From positions 62,001-126,000 of the forward strand of contig JAHEBM010000002.1 of NCBI GenBank assembly GCA_024642245.1: a stretch of 64,000 nt of DNA. Direction: 5' to 3'. A model generated the notes under the pieces. The model did not search any database. It saw only the letters and a list, made by a program, of their open reading frames with translations, and was not told the DNA's origin. Shown piece after piece: positions 20,752 to 30,178 of the stretch. A program made the position numbers and the translations under genes. The DNA comes from Haliea sp. (GTDB lineage: Bacteria; Pseudomonadota; Gammaproteobacteria; Pseudomonadales; Halieaceae). Every line of letters begins with the position of its first letter. Position 1 is the first letter of the stretch.

Positions 20752-21235
20752 TGCCGAGGTTGCGCTGTTCAATATCCCCGTCCAGGCGCCAGCCGCCGGC
20801 CTGTGCAAGTGTCAGTGTCCAGTGCCAGCGAGGCGCGACATCCGCCGGCAGCAAGGCCTGGTATATACCGGGCGCAATCCGCCGCAGCTCGACGCTGAAA
20901 TCCCTGTCGGACTCCAGCGGATGGGATAGCAGCAGGGAGAGTGTATCGGCGGTGACCGGGCCGGATGTTTTTACTGTCACATATCCGTCGGACAGACCCA
21001 GGTCGGCCGTGATCCCCAGATCAATACTGCGCTGTTTCTTTTCGAGCTGGCGATTGATAGCGAGTCCATCCTTGTAATACTCATCCACGACAAGGTCGTC
21101 GGCGCCGCGGTTGGCGATGTACAAGGTAGACAGGCCGGCCACCACCACACTGGCCGGTAGCAGGATGAGGAACCAGGGCCAGAACTGGCGATACCAGGGC
21201 TCGTTGTCACCGCCGGGAAACGTCGCCTTCATCAC
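20735..21235 (-). CDS. ccoH: FixH family protein
   Basis: Single TM plus EPWYRQFWPWFLILLPASVVVAGLSTLYIANRGADDLVVDEYYKDGLAIN; located between ccoG and ccoI. Confidence 0.92.
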   Translation of the reverse strand: MMKATFPGGDNEPWYRQFWPWFLILLPASVVVAGLSTLYIANRGADDLVVDEYYKDGLAINRQLEKKQRSIDLGITADLGLSDGYVTVKTSGPVTADTLSLLLSHPLESDRDFSVELRRIAPGIYQALLPADVAPRWHWTLTLAQAGGWRLDGDIEQRNLGNVAIE

Positions 21236-22641
21236 AGGGGCTTCATGAAGCGGGATTCAGCCGTGGCCCGCAGCGACGGGGTGGCGGGGGACGCCGCGAT
21301 AAAATCAAGCTCGGTACTGGGTTGGGCGAGGGCATCGGGTTCGGCCCGCACCCGCAGTGTTATGGTGCGTACCTCACCGCCGTCAAGCAGATAGCGGGTT
21401 TCCCCGACGATGGCCGCACCCTCAACGCCGGAGATGCTGATCTCAAACTCGTGTTCGTCGTTATCCATATTCGCCAGCTGCAGGGTGTAAATATTTTCGA
21501 TCGCGCCGCTTTGTGTCGTCAGGTACAACTGGTTGCGATCGCGTATTGCCGTGAGTTCAACCGGAATCCGGGTAAACACGTTATACCAGAATACGCCCAC
21601 CATCAGGCACAACACCAGCAGATAGCCGATGATGCGCGGTCGCAGCCAGTGGGTGCGACCACCTTGCAGTTCATGCTCACTCGTGTAACGGATCAGCCCC
21701 CTGGGGTACCCCATCTTGTCCATGACGGAATTGCAGGCATCGACACACAGGGCGCAGCCGATGCATTCGTATTGTAGCCCGTTGCGAATATCGATGCCGG
21801 TAGGACACACCTGGACGCAGAGTTCACAGGCGACACAATCGCCCACCGAGAGCTCCTTGTGCTCCAGGTTGCGTTTGCGCGATCCACGGGGTTCGCCCCT
21901 TTTCCTGTCATACGATACGATCAGCGTATCCTGGTCGAACATCACCGATTGGAAGCGGGCATAGGGGCACATGTATTTGCAGACCTGTTCTCGCATCCAG
22001 CCGGCGTTGATATACGTCGCCAGGGTAAAGAATATAGTCCAAAGCACCTGCCATTTGCCGGCGGACAGGGTGGCCAGTTCGTATACCAGGTCCCTGACAG
22101 GGTAGAAATACCCGACAAACGTCAAACCCGTGACCAGTCCGACGAACAGCCAGGAGATGTGTTTAGCCGCTTTTTTCGCGATTTTCTCCCCCGACAGGGG
22201 CGCCTTGTCGAGCTTGATACGCTGGTTGCGACTGCCCTCGGTTTTCTGTTCCAGCCACATGAAAATGCTGGTCCATACGGTCTGCGGACAGGTGTAGCCG
22301 CACCAGATACGACCGGCAAAGGTTGTCACCGAGAACAGGCCGAAAGCGGCAATCATCAGCATGAAGGCAAGCATCGGGAAATCCTGCGGCCAGAAGGTGA
22401 GGCCCAGTATGTGGAATTTCCTTGCCGGCAGGTCAAACAGCACCGCCTGGTGACCGTCCCAGCTGGCCCAGGGTAACAACAGGTAACCCAGCAGCAGGGG
22501 CCAGCCGCTGAACAGGCGGATGCGCTGGTAAAAACCTTCTATTTTTCGAGTGTAGATTTTTTCGCGATGTTGGTAGAGGTCGATCTCGCCGACCTCTGCA
22601 GGCGCGATTTCCTGGAGGTCAATCAGATCCTGGTCAGACAT
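21232..22641 (-). CDS. ccoG: Cytochrome c oxidase accessory protein CcoG (ferredoxin-like)
   Basis: CVACELCVQVCPTGIDIRNGLQYECIGCALCVDACNSVMDKMG two 4Fe-4S motifs; multiple TMs. Confidence 0.97.
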   Translation of the reverse strand: MSDQDLIDLQEIAPAEVGEIDLYQHREKIYTRKIEGFYQRIRLFSGWPLLLGYLLLPWASWDGHQAVLFDLPARKFHILGLTFWPQDFPMLAFMLMIAAFGLFSVTTFAGRIWCGYTCPQTVWTSIFMWLEQKTEGSRNQRIKLDKAPLSGEKIAKKAAKHISWLFVGLVTGLTFVGYFYPVRDLVYELATLSAGKWQVLWTIFFTLATYINAGWMREQVCKYMCPYARFQSVMFDQDTLIVSYDRKRGEPRGSRKRNLEHKELSVGDCVACELCVQVCPTGIDIRNGLQYECIGCALCVDACNSVMDKMGYPRGLIRYTSEHELQGGRTHWLRPRIIGYLLVLCLMVGVFWYNVFTRIPVELTAIRDRNQLYLTTQSGAIENIYTLQLANMDNDEHEFEISISGVEGAAIVGETRYLLDGGEVRTITLRVRAEPDALAQPSTELDFIAASPATPSLRATAESRFMKPL

Positions 22642-22719
22642 GGTCCTTTTCCGTGGTAAGGGGTTGCGCTCCAGACGCCGGGTCCCGTCCCTGGGCCCCG
22701 GTTGGTAGACTACATCAGA

Positions 22720-23601
22720 TTATTGCTTGCTCAGGCCGTAGACATACGCCGCGATGATATGAATCTTGTCCTCGCTCAATGTGTCCTTGAAGGCGGGCAT
22801 GACGCCGTTGCGACCCGCCCGGATAGTCTGGGAGATCTGCTCTTCACTGCCGCCGTACAGCCAGACCCCGTTGGTCAGGTTGGGTGCACCCAGTGCATGA
22901 TTGCCGAGGCCTTCCGGCCCGTGGCAGGCCACGCAGTAGGTCTGGAACACCGTCTGACCCGCTGTCGCCTGGCTCTCATTGGCATCCCGCCCGTTGATGC
23001 TGAGTACGTACTGGGTGACATCCGCCACACCCTTGTCGCCGATAATGCTGCCCCAGGCCGGCATGGCCGCCTGGCGCCCGTTTTCGAGTGTCGCCTTGAT
23101 CGTGGCCGGCTCACCGCCGTAGATCCAGTCCTCATCGGTCAGGTTGGGAAATCCGTAGCGGCCCTTGGCGTCAGCGCCGTGGCACTGGGCGCAGTTGTTG
23201 GCAAACATCCGCATCCCCATTTTGCGCACCGCCGGGTCAGCCGCGATTTCCTCTATCGGCAAGGCCAGGTAGCGGTCACGCATGTCCCGGTATTTCTGTT
23301 CGGCGGCGGCAACCTCCTTGTCGTACTGTCCAACCTGGGTCCAGCCGATGGCGCCGGCAAAATTACCCATGCCGGGGTAGACAATCAGGTAGCCCACGCC
23401 CCACACGATGGTGATCACGAACATATAGAACCACCAGGCGGGCAGGGGGTTGTCCAGCTCCTCGATGCCGTCGTACTCGTGGCCGGTGGTCTTGTCTGCA
23501 GGCTGCTGCTCGCGCTTGCGATTGGCAAACAGGATCCAGCTGATCCCCACGATGGTTACGGTGGTGAGGATGATTATCCAGTAGCTCCAGAAACTAGCCA
23601 T
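22720..23601 (-). CDS. ccoP: cbb3-type cytochrome c oxidase subunit III (dihaem)
   Basis: Two CxxCH motifs (CAQCH, CVACH); MASFWSYWIIILTTVTIVGISWILFANRKREQQ. Confidence 0.97.
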   Translation of the reverse strand: MASFWSYWIIILTTVTIVGISWILFANRKREQQPADKTTGHEYDGIEELDNPLPAWWFYMFVITIVWGVGYLIVYPGMGNFAGAIGWTQVGQYDKEVAAAEQKYRDMRDRYLALPIEEIAADPAVRKMGMRMFANNCAQCHGADAKGRYGFPNLTDEDWIYGGEPATIKATLENGRQAAMPAWGSIIGDKGVADVTQYVLSINGRDANESQATAGQTVFQTYCVACHGPEGLGNHALGAPNLTNGVWLYGGSEEQISQTIRAGRNGVMPAFKDTLSEDKIHIIAAYVYGLSKQ

Positions 23602-23773
23602 TCCTTACTTCCTCCTGCAGGGTCTCTTGATTAAGCGTCTCGTCCGCGAAGGGAAGGTTGGCGGCTTCATCAAATGCTTTTTTGCGCTTGCTGCTGTAAG
23701 CCCACACGCACAGCCCGAAAAATGTCGCCATCAGGAAAGCTGTGCTGAGACCTCTCAAATCGTTGATATCCAT
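23594..23773 (-). CDS. ccoQ: cbb3-type oxidase subunit CcoQ
   Basis: 59 aa ORF translated by hand, absent from the ORF track: MDINDLRGLSTAFLMATFFGLCVWAYSSKRKKAFDEAANLPFADETLNQETLQEEVRNG; located between ccoO and ccoP. Confidence 0.93.
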   Translation of the reverse strand: MDINDLRGLSTAFLMATFFGLCVWAYSSKRKKAFDEAANLPFADETLNQETLQEEVRNG

Positions 23774-23779
23774 AGTCCT

Positions 23780-24388
23780 CTAGCGCCTCGATTGCAGCAG
23801 TGTGCCCAGCTGTTGCAGGTAGGCAACGAGGGCGTCGATTTCTTTCCTGCCGGCCACGGCGGCGCTGGCGCCGGCTATGTCGTCATCGGTATAGGGCACG
23901 CCGACTTTCCGCAGCGCTGCCATTTTTGCCCCGGTCACTTCGGGGTTGATCTCATCCTCAAACAGCCAGGGGAACGCCGGCATATTGGATTCGGGCACGA
24001 CATCCCGGGGGTTGTACAAGTGAGCCCGTTGCCAGTCGTCACTGTAGCGCTTGCCCACCCGTGCCAGGTCAGGTCCGGTGCGCTTCGAGCCCCACAGGAA
24101 GGGGTGGTCATACACGAACTCCCCGGCGACCGAGTAATGGCCGTAGCGCTCTGTCTCGGCCCGCAAGGGGCGAATCATCTGGGAGTGGCAGGTATTGCAA
24201 CCTTCGCGAATGTAGATGTCGCGACCCTCAAGTTCCAGTGCCGGCAGCGGCTTGAGTCCGGCTATAGGCTCATTGGTTTCCTTGGAAAACAATAGCGGGA
24301 CCAATTCGACCAGGGTGCCGAAGCTCAGGGCCACAATGATCAGGATAATCATCAGGCCGATATTTTTTTCAATAGCGTCGTGTTTCAT
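23780..24388 (-). CDS. ccoO: cbb3-type cytochrome c oxidase subunit II (monohaem)
   Basis: [51 protein letters not shown]. Confidence 0.97.
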   Translation of the reverse strand: MKHDAIEKNIGLMIILIIVALSFGTLVELVPLLFSKETNEPIAGLKPLPALELEGRDIYIREGCNTCHSQMIRPLRAETERYGHYSVAGEFVYDHPFLWGSKRTGPDLARVGKRYSDDWQRAHLYNPRDVVPESNMPAFPWLFEDEINPEVTGAKMAALRKVGVPYTDDDIAGASAAVAGRKEIDALVAYLQQLGTLLQSRR

Positions 24389-24398
24389 GGTCTGCTCC

Positions 24399-25838
24399 TT
24401 ACGCCGCGCTCGCGACAGCCGGGGCCGCTTGTGGCTCGATGTCTTTCCGGCTGGTCATATACAGGTTGTAGGCCATCAGCAACATACCGCTGAAGAAGAT
24501 CGCGCCGCCAAAGACCCGCACGACATAGCCCGGGTAACTGGCTGCGACAGACTCGACAAAACTGTAAGTCAGGGTGCCGTCCTGGTTGTAGGCGCGCCAC
24601 ATCAGACCCTGCAGGATGCCGTTTACCCACATGGAAGTGATGTACAGCACGGTGCCTATGGTAGACATCCAGAAATGCGCATTGATCAGGCTGGTGCTGT
24701 ACATACGCTCGCGGCCGAAGAGGATGGGTATCAGGTGGTACATGGCGCCGATAGAAATCATTGCCACCCAGCCAAGGGCCCCTGAGTGCACGTGACCGAT
24801 GGTCCAGTCGGTGTAATGCGACAGGCTGTTGACGGTCTTGATCGACATCATCGGGCCCTCAAAGGTTGACATGCCGTAGAACGACAGGCTCACCACCAGG
24901 AAGCGAAGGATGGGGTCGGTGCGCAGTTTGTGCCAGGCGCCGGACAGGGTCATCATGCCGTTGATCATGCCGCCCCAGGAGGGTGCCAGCAGGATCAGCG
25001 ACATGACCATGCCGAGGCTCTGGGCCCAGTCGGGCAGGGCGGTATAGTGCAGGTGGTGGGGGCCGGCCCAAATGTACACGGCTACCAGCGCCCAGAAATG
25101 GACAATGCTGAGCCGGTAGGAGTAGACAGGGCGTTCCGCCTGTTTGGGTACGAAGTAGTACATCATGCCAAGGAAGCCGGCGGTCAGGAAGAAACCCACC
25201 GCGTTGTGGCCATACCACCATTGCACCATCGCGTCGACGGTACCGGCGTAGACCGAATAGGACTTGCTGGCCGTGACAGGTATCACGAGGCTGTTGATGA
25301 TGTGCAGCACCGCCACGGCAATGATAAATGCCCCGAAAAACCAGTTTGCCACGTAAATATGTTGGGCCTTGCGCTTGGCGATAGTGCCGAAAAATACAAT
25401 GGCATACAGCACCCACACCACGGTGATGAGGATATCAATTGGCCATTCCAGCTCGGCATATTCCTTGCCGCTGGTCAGGCCCAGGGGCAGGGTTATGGCT
25501 GCACTCAGTATCACCAACTGCCAGCCCCAGAAGGTTACGGCTGCCAGCTTGTCTGAAATCAACCGGGTCTGGCAGGTACGTTGCACCACATAATAGGAGC
25601 TTGCGAACAGGGCGGAGCCACCGAACGCGAAGATCACCGCGTTGGTGTGCAGGGGTCGCAGTCGGCCAAATGAAAGCCAGGGAAGGTCGAAGTTCAGTGC
25701 CGGCCAGGCCAGCTGGGCGGCGATCAGCACACCCACCAGCATGCCCACGATACCCCAGACCACGGTCATTACGGTAAACTGGCGCACAACCTTGTAGTTG
25801 TAAATGGGGTGTTCCAGTGCAGAGTTAAGCTCGCTCAT
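24399..25838 (-). CDS. ccoN: cbb3-type cytochrome c oxidase subunit I
   Basis: [60 protein letters not shown]; haem-copper oxidase His motifs. Confidence 0.98.
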   Translation of the reverse strand: MSELNSALEHPIYNYKVVRQFTVMTVVWGIVGMLVGVLIAAQLAWPALNFDLPWLSFGRLRPLHTNAVIFAFGGSALFASSYYVVQRTCQTRLISDKLAAVTFWGWQLVILSAAITLPLGLTSGKEYAELEWPIDILITVVWVLYAIVFFGTIAKRKAQHIYVANWFFGAFIIAVAVLHIINSLVIPVTASKSYSVYAGTVDAMVQWWYGHNAVGFFLTAGFLGMMYYFVPKQAERPVYSYRLSIVHFWALVAVYIWAGPHHLHYTALPDWAQSLGMVMSLILLAPSWGGMINGMMTLSGAWHKLRTDPILRFLVVSLSFYGMSTFEGPMMSIKTVNSLSHYTDWTIGHVHSGALGWVAMISIGAMYHLIPILFGRERMYSTSLINAHFWMSTIGTVLYITSMWVNGILQGLMWRAYNQDGTLTYSFVESVAASYPGYVVRVFGGAIFFSGMLLMAYNLYMTSRKDIEPQAAPAVASAA

Positions 25839-25896
25839 GGTTTGATTCCAGTTCTAGATGTCAGTGCTACAAAAAATCGGGGGTCACCGCGCAGGG

Positions 25897-26499
25897 TCAG
25901 TCGGTGAATGCCGGGGCCGCGCCGTATTCCCAGAGGATGACCGAGCCAACCATCATGCAGATCAGTATCACGAGTGCGACACCGACCACGGCGCTGGAGA
26001 ACAGGAAGCCGCGCTCTTCGGGAATGTTCATGACAATGGGTATGCCCAGGTAAAGCAGGTATACAGACCAGCTGACAGCAGCAACCCCGATGAGCAGGTC
26101 AACCCACAAAACCGGGTAAAAACCCACAAGGCCGGCAATGAAGAGCGGGGTGGAAGTCAACCCGGCGATCACGATGCCCTTGGTGAGGGTGGATGCGGCA
26201 CCGTAGGTATCGGCCATCCAGTGTACGAAGTAGCCTATCACTGCCACCGAAGCCAGCATGGCCAGGTAAAAGAGCACGCTGATCTGGCGCGCGCTCTCTA
26301 CCGTTAACTTGATTGTTTCGCCCTTGTCCCCGACGGTCCAGCCCACATGGCTGGTGCCGTAGTACCAGGCTACCGCGGGCAGCAAGGCGAAGAAACAGGG
26401 GTAGAGTATCAGGGTCCTGAAGGAACTCTCTGGTAGGTCAGCGACCGTGCGCCATTGGGCACTTGGCCTGACCAACAAGCCAAAGGTATGTTGAATCAT
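25897..26499 (-). CDS. Yip1 family membrane protein
   Basis: Polytopic 200 aa protein MIQHTFGLLVRPSAQWRTVADLPESSFRTLILYPCFFALLPAVAWYYG...; upstream of and co-directional with ccoN. Confidence 0.8.
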   Translation of the reverse strand: MIQHTFGLLVRPSAQWRTVADLPESSFRTLILYPCFFALLPAVAWYYGTSHVGWTVGDKGETIKLTVESARQISVLFYLAMLASVAVIGYFVHWMADTYGAASTLTKGIVIAGLTSTPLFIAGLVGFYPVLWVDLLIGVAAVSWSVYLLYLGIPIVMNIPEERGFLFSSAVVGVALVILICMMVGSVILWEYGAAPAFTD

Positions 26500-26571
26500 C
26501 GGGTTCTCGTCTCCCTGAGCAAGCTGTCAGTGTTTAAAGGCGTAATATTAAATTGTGTGCAGATCTCGTCC

Positions 26572-26585
26572 TTGATTTACGTCAA
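26572..26585. promoter_or_regulatory. Predicted FNR/Anr box upstream of Yip1-ccoNOQP
   Basis: TTGATTTACGTCAA matches TTGAT-N4-GTCAA; minus-strand TAATAT at 26550-26545 at about the expected -10 distance. Confidence 0.75.
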
Positions 26586-26601
26586 GGTAGTACCAAGGAG
26601 G

Positions 26602-27360
26602 CTAGCCGCCCATGTTGGCCATGTTCTGTAGTCCTGGCGGGTCGAGGATTTTTATCTCCTTGTTATCCACCTGGAGGATATCCAGCTTTTGCATGCGGCT
26701 GAACACCCGGCTCACGGTTTCCACCGTCAGGCCCAGGTAGTTTCCGATGTCTACCCGTGACATGGGCAAGCGGAACTGGGTGGCGCTGAGCTTGCGCCGG
26801 GAATTGCGCGTGGAAATGCTAAGCATAAGCGAGGCAACGCGCTCGTCTGCGGAATTTTTGCTGAGCAGCGTTATCAGCTGTTGGTCCTCGGTGATTTCGC
26901 GGCTCATAAGCTGGAAGAAGTGGCGCTGCAGAGAGGGCATCAGCGCGCTGAGTTTTTCCAGCGAAGTAAAAGGAATCTCGCAGACGGCGGCCGTTTCCAG
27001 GGCCTTCGCCGAGGACGCATGCAGGTTGTTGCTGATGCCGTCCATGCCAAGTATTTCACCGGGAAAGTAGAAGCCAGTCACCTGTTCGCGGCCGTCATCG
27101 GTCGTTTTGTAGGCCTTGAGGGCGCCGGAGCGCACCGCGTACACCGATTTGAAATCATCGTCCTCGCGGTAGAGATGCTGGTTTTTCTGTAAGGGCTTGC
27201 TGCGTTGGATGATGCTGTCGAGCTGTTCGATGTCGTCACTTTTCAGTGCCAGCGGCAGGCAAATACCGTTCAATCGGCAGTTTCCGCAGTTCAGCTGGTA
27301 GTCGTGAATACAGGGTGTCAGCACGTTGTCGTCGCCCGTATCTGCCAGTCTGATGGTCAT
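26602..27360 (-). CDS. fnr: FNR/Anr-type oxygen-responsive CRP-family regulator
   Basis: Fe-S Cys motif CIHDYQLNCGNCRLNGICL; CNB domain; HTH MSRVDIGNYLGLTVETVSRVFSRMQKLDIL. Start at MTIRLADTGDD chosen. Confidence 0.95.
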   Translation of the reverse strand: MTIRLADTGDDNVLTPCIHDYQLNCGNCRLNGICLPLALKSDDIEQLDSIIQRSKPLQKNQHLYREDDDFKSVYAVRSGALKAYKTTDDGREQVTGFYFPGEILGMDGISNNLHASSAKALETAAVCEIPFTSLEKLSALMPSLQRHFFQLMSREITEDQQLITLLSKNSADERVASLMLSISTRNSRRKLSATQFRLPMSRVDIGNYLGLTVETVSRVFSRMQKLDILQVDNKEIKILDPPGLQNMANMGG

Positions 27361-27456
27361 GCCAAACTCTCCGTGTCCGAACCCGTCGCTACCGAATCCT
27401 GACAGTATAGTCGAAATCAAGTGTCTCCTGTAACTTGAATTTTAGGGGGGCGGCGC

Positions 27457-28902
27457 TCAGATCGTGGCGGAAAACCGCGGCGGCGGCTGGTCGCCACTAT
27501 GGCTGTTCAGGTAGGCGTCGAAGGGCATGCAGATATTGCGCAGGAAGGGACGGCCCCGCTGGGTGACGATTATTTCCTCGGCGCTGATTCCCAGCAGGCC
27601 ATCCCGTGCCAGTGGTTCCAGGGAAGCCAGCTCTGCCGGGAACCTGCCCATGAAGTCGATGCCGAACTGGCGGTTGCAGTCGGCAATGTCGAGCCTCAGG
27701 TCGCTTATCAGGCTCATGATGATGTACCTGCGCAGTTTATCCTCGGCAGTGACCTTGCAGCCACGATTGAAAGGCAGTTGGCCGTTGTTCACGAGCTGGT
27801 AATACGCCTCCAGCTCACGGGCGTTTTGCAGGTAAAAGTCGCCCATCTGGCTGATGGCCGAGACACCCAGGCCCAGCAGGTCGTCTGCCATATGCAATGA
27901 ATAGCCCTGGAAATTGCGTTGCAGGCGCCCCTCCTGCAAGGCGACTGCCAGCTCGTCTTCAGGCCTCACATAATGATCCATGCCAATGTACAGGTAGCCT
28001 GCGTCCTGCAGGGTGTGGCTGATCATTTGCTGCAGTAGCAGCTTCTCCGAGGGATTCGGTATTGCCAGGCGGTCTATCGCCCGCTGGCTGCTGAAGCGCT
28101 GTGGCAGGTGGGCATAGTTATAACAGGCAATGCGGTCGGGTCGCAGGGAGATCACCTTGCGCAGGGTTTCCTCCATCGTGTGGCGGTCCTGGTTAGGGAG
28201 TCCATAGATCAGGTCAAAACTCAGCGAGCGGAAGTGGTGGGAGCGGATATTTTCAACCAGCGCCGCCACCATTTCGTAGGGCTGCAGGCGGTTAACCGCC
28301 AGTTGTACCAGTGGGTCGAAGTCCTGGATGCCCAGGCTGATACGATTGAAGCCCAGGCCCTTGAGCAGTGCCACGGTGCTGATTTCGATGGTGCGCGGGT
28401 CTATCTCAATGGAGTATTCACGGTAGTCCTTGTCGAGCAGGCGGAAGTGGCTCGCGAGCGTGTGCATCAGCTCGGTAATCTCCGCGTTGTCGAGATAGGT
28501 GGGGGTGCCGCCGCCCCAGTGCATCTGGGTTATAGGGCGCTGTTCGCCTACCAGCTGGGACTGTTGCTCAATCTCCTTGTGCAGGTGATCGAGGTACTCC
28601 CTTGCCACGCCTTTTTTTCGGGTGACAATTTTGTTGCATGCGCAGTAGTAGCAGATGTCCTTGCAAAAGGGCAGGTGGAGGTAGAGAGACAGTGGGTCCC
28701 GCTTGTGGTCCGGATCCCGTTGCTGCCAGGCCAGGTACTGATCCACCGGGAAGTCCTGGCGGAACTGGGGCGCTGTGGGGTAGGAGGTGTAGCGCGGACC
28801 CTCGCAGGCATATTTGGCGGCCAGTTCCATCTCGGCCCGCTGGGTCGGGGATATCACGGGCTTGGCTTCGGGCGTGGGGAGTATGCTGGTCATGGCTGCC
28901 AT
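27457..28902 (-). CDS. hemN: Oxygen-independent coproporphyrinogen III oxidase
   Basis: Radical SAM CKDICYYCACNKIVTRKKG; MHWGGGTPTYL; 481 aa. Confidence 0.97.
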   Translation of the reverse strand: MAAMTSILPTPEAKPVISPTQRAEMELAAKYACEGPRYTSYPTAPQFRQDFPVDQYLAWQQRDPDHKRDPLSLYLHLPFCKDICYYCACNKIVTRKKGVAREYLDHLHKEIEQQSQLVGEQRPITQMHWGGGTPTYLDNAEITELMHTLASHFRLLDKDYREYSIEIDPRTIEISTVALLKGLGFNRISLGIQDFDPLVQLAVNRLQPYEMVAALVENIRSHHFRSLSFDLIYGLPNQDRHTMEETLRKVISLRPDRIACYNYAHLPQRFSSQRAIDRLAIPNPSEKLLLQQMISHTLQDAGYLYIGMDHYVRPEDELAVALQEGRLQRNFQGYSLHMADDLLGLGVSAISQMGDFYLQNARELEAYYQLVNNGQLPFNRGCKVTAEDKLRRYIIMSLISDLRLDIADCNRQFGIDFMGRFPAELASLEPLARDGLLGISAEEIIVTQRGRPFLRNICMPFDAYLNSHSGDQPPPRFSATI

Positions 28903-28953
28903 GGAGTCCTGTTACACAGGTGTGCAGCGTAGCAAGACGGGCGGATGCGAGCG

Positions 28954-28967
28954 TTGACCCATGTCAA
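28954..28967. promoter_or_regulatory. Predicted FNR/Anr box upstream of hemN
   Basis: TTGACCCATGTCAA, a perfect inverted repeat TTGAC-N4-GTCAA. Confidence 0.78.
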
Positions 28968-28990
28968 CGCCCGCCCGCTGTTTGTGAGGC

Positions 28991-30163
28991 TTAGCCCAGC
29001 GAGGCGACGCTTTTGATGATCATTCGAACAAGCTCTGCCTGACGCGACACGCCGGTTTTGGCGAAGATCGATTTGAGCTGGGCCCTGGCCGTGTGTGGTG
29101 AAATGTTCTGCGCCTCGGAAGCCTCGGCCAGACTGAGGCCGCGGGCCAGCAGGATTGCCACATTGGCCTCAGCCGGCGTGAGCCCGAATAACTGCCCGAG
29201 GGTTTGCTGGGAGGCGCAGTCACGCTGGTCGGGGTCACTGATGAAAACCGCGGCGCAGGGTCCTGCCTGCCCTTCTTCCCACTCGGATACCGGGACCGGG
29301 CGTATGACCAGGCCCAGCGGGGTGCGCCCGCGGGGACGGGGTACGCGCAGCGCCTTTACCAGGGCGGTCTCTCCGGCCTGCTGCGCCCTGATGACGCTGC
29401 TTAAGGCGCATTGCAGCTCCCGGTCCGTGTTGCGGCCCTCGATATGCAGGTGCTTGCCCCGCAGGCTGAGGCCGTCACCGTCCTTGAGCAGGGCCGAGGC
29501 CATGGCATTGGTATTGAGTACCCTGCCTTTGTCGTCCAGGATGATCGTGGCGACGGACAGTTGGTCAACCGCTCCTGCATAGATGTCGCGCTCAGAGGTC
29601 ATCCGGTTCAGCCTGGCGTAAATTTCGAGGGCCTGGCGCAGGTGTGGAGTGATCAGGGAGAGCAAGCCCCGGTCGCGCTCGCTGAACGGCGTTTCCTCCC
29701 TGCGGCGAGAAAAACGGAGGCGGGCCAGCAGGCCGTCTGGCTGTCCGGTATCGACACCCAGGATGCGGAACAGTTGTGTGGGCTGCAGGTAATACAGGTA
29801 ATAGTCCGAGTTCACCAGTTCGTCGTCCGGCACCAGGTCATCAAGGGAGATGATCTGGTCCGGTGGCAGGTTAATAAAGGGGTCCAGGGAAAAGAACTGC
29901 TCGCGATAGGCCGTGACCTCCCAGTCGTTGGGATCGGCCAGGGGGGCAGAGCTCTCTGGTCGCCCCGGTTCGGGGCGCACGCTGTTCAGTATAATCCCCC
30001 GGTCGCCGACGGAGGGCGGTCGAAGAACCAGGGAAACGACCTGGGCGTCCATGATTTCACGCAGTGCGGGCAGTGCGCTGTGCCAGGGTGGCTGTTCCAG
30101 GGCGCCCTGGTAGATCAATCGCACCAGGCTGTCGTAGTCTCTGTTTACGAGGCGGGAAGCCAC
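28991..30163 (-). CDS. LuxR-type HTH transcriptional regulator with PAS-like N-terminus
   Basis: C-terminal LFGLTPAEANVAILLARGLSLAEASEAQNISPHTARAQLKSIFAKTGVSRQAELVRMI. Confidence 0.88.
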   Translation of the reverse strand: MASRLVNRDYDSLVRLIYQGALEQPPWHSALPALREIMDAQVVSLVLRPPSVGDRGIILNSVRPEPGRPESSAPLADPNDWEVTAYREQFFSLDPFINLPPDQIISLDDLVPDDELVNSDYYLYYLQPTQLFRILGVDTGQPDGLLARLRFSRRREETPFSERDRGLLSLITPHLRQALEIYARLNRMTSERDIYAGAVDQLSVATIILDDKGRVLNTNAMASALLKDGDGLSLRGKHLHIEGRNTDRELQCALSSVIRAQQAGETALVKALRVPRPRGRTPLGLVIRPVPVSEWEEGQAGPCAAVFISDPDQRDCASQQTLGQLFGLTPAEANVAILLARGLSLAEASEAQNISPHTARAQLKSIFAKTGVSRQAELVRMIIKSVASLG

Positions 30164-30178
30164 GTTGGTCCTCCGTTG

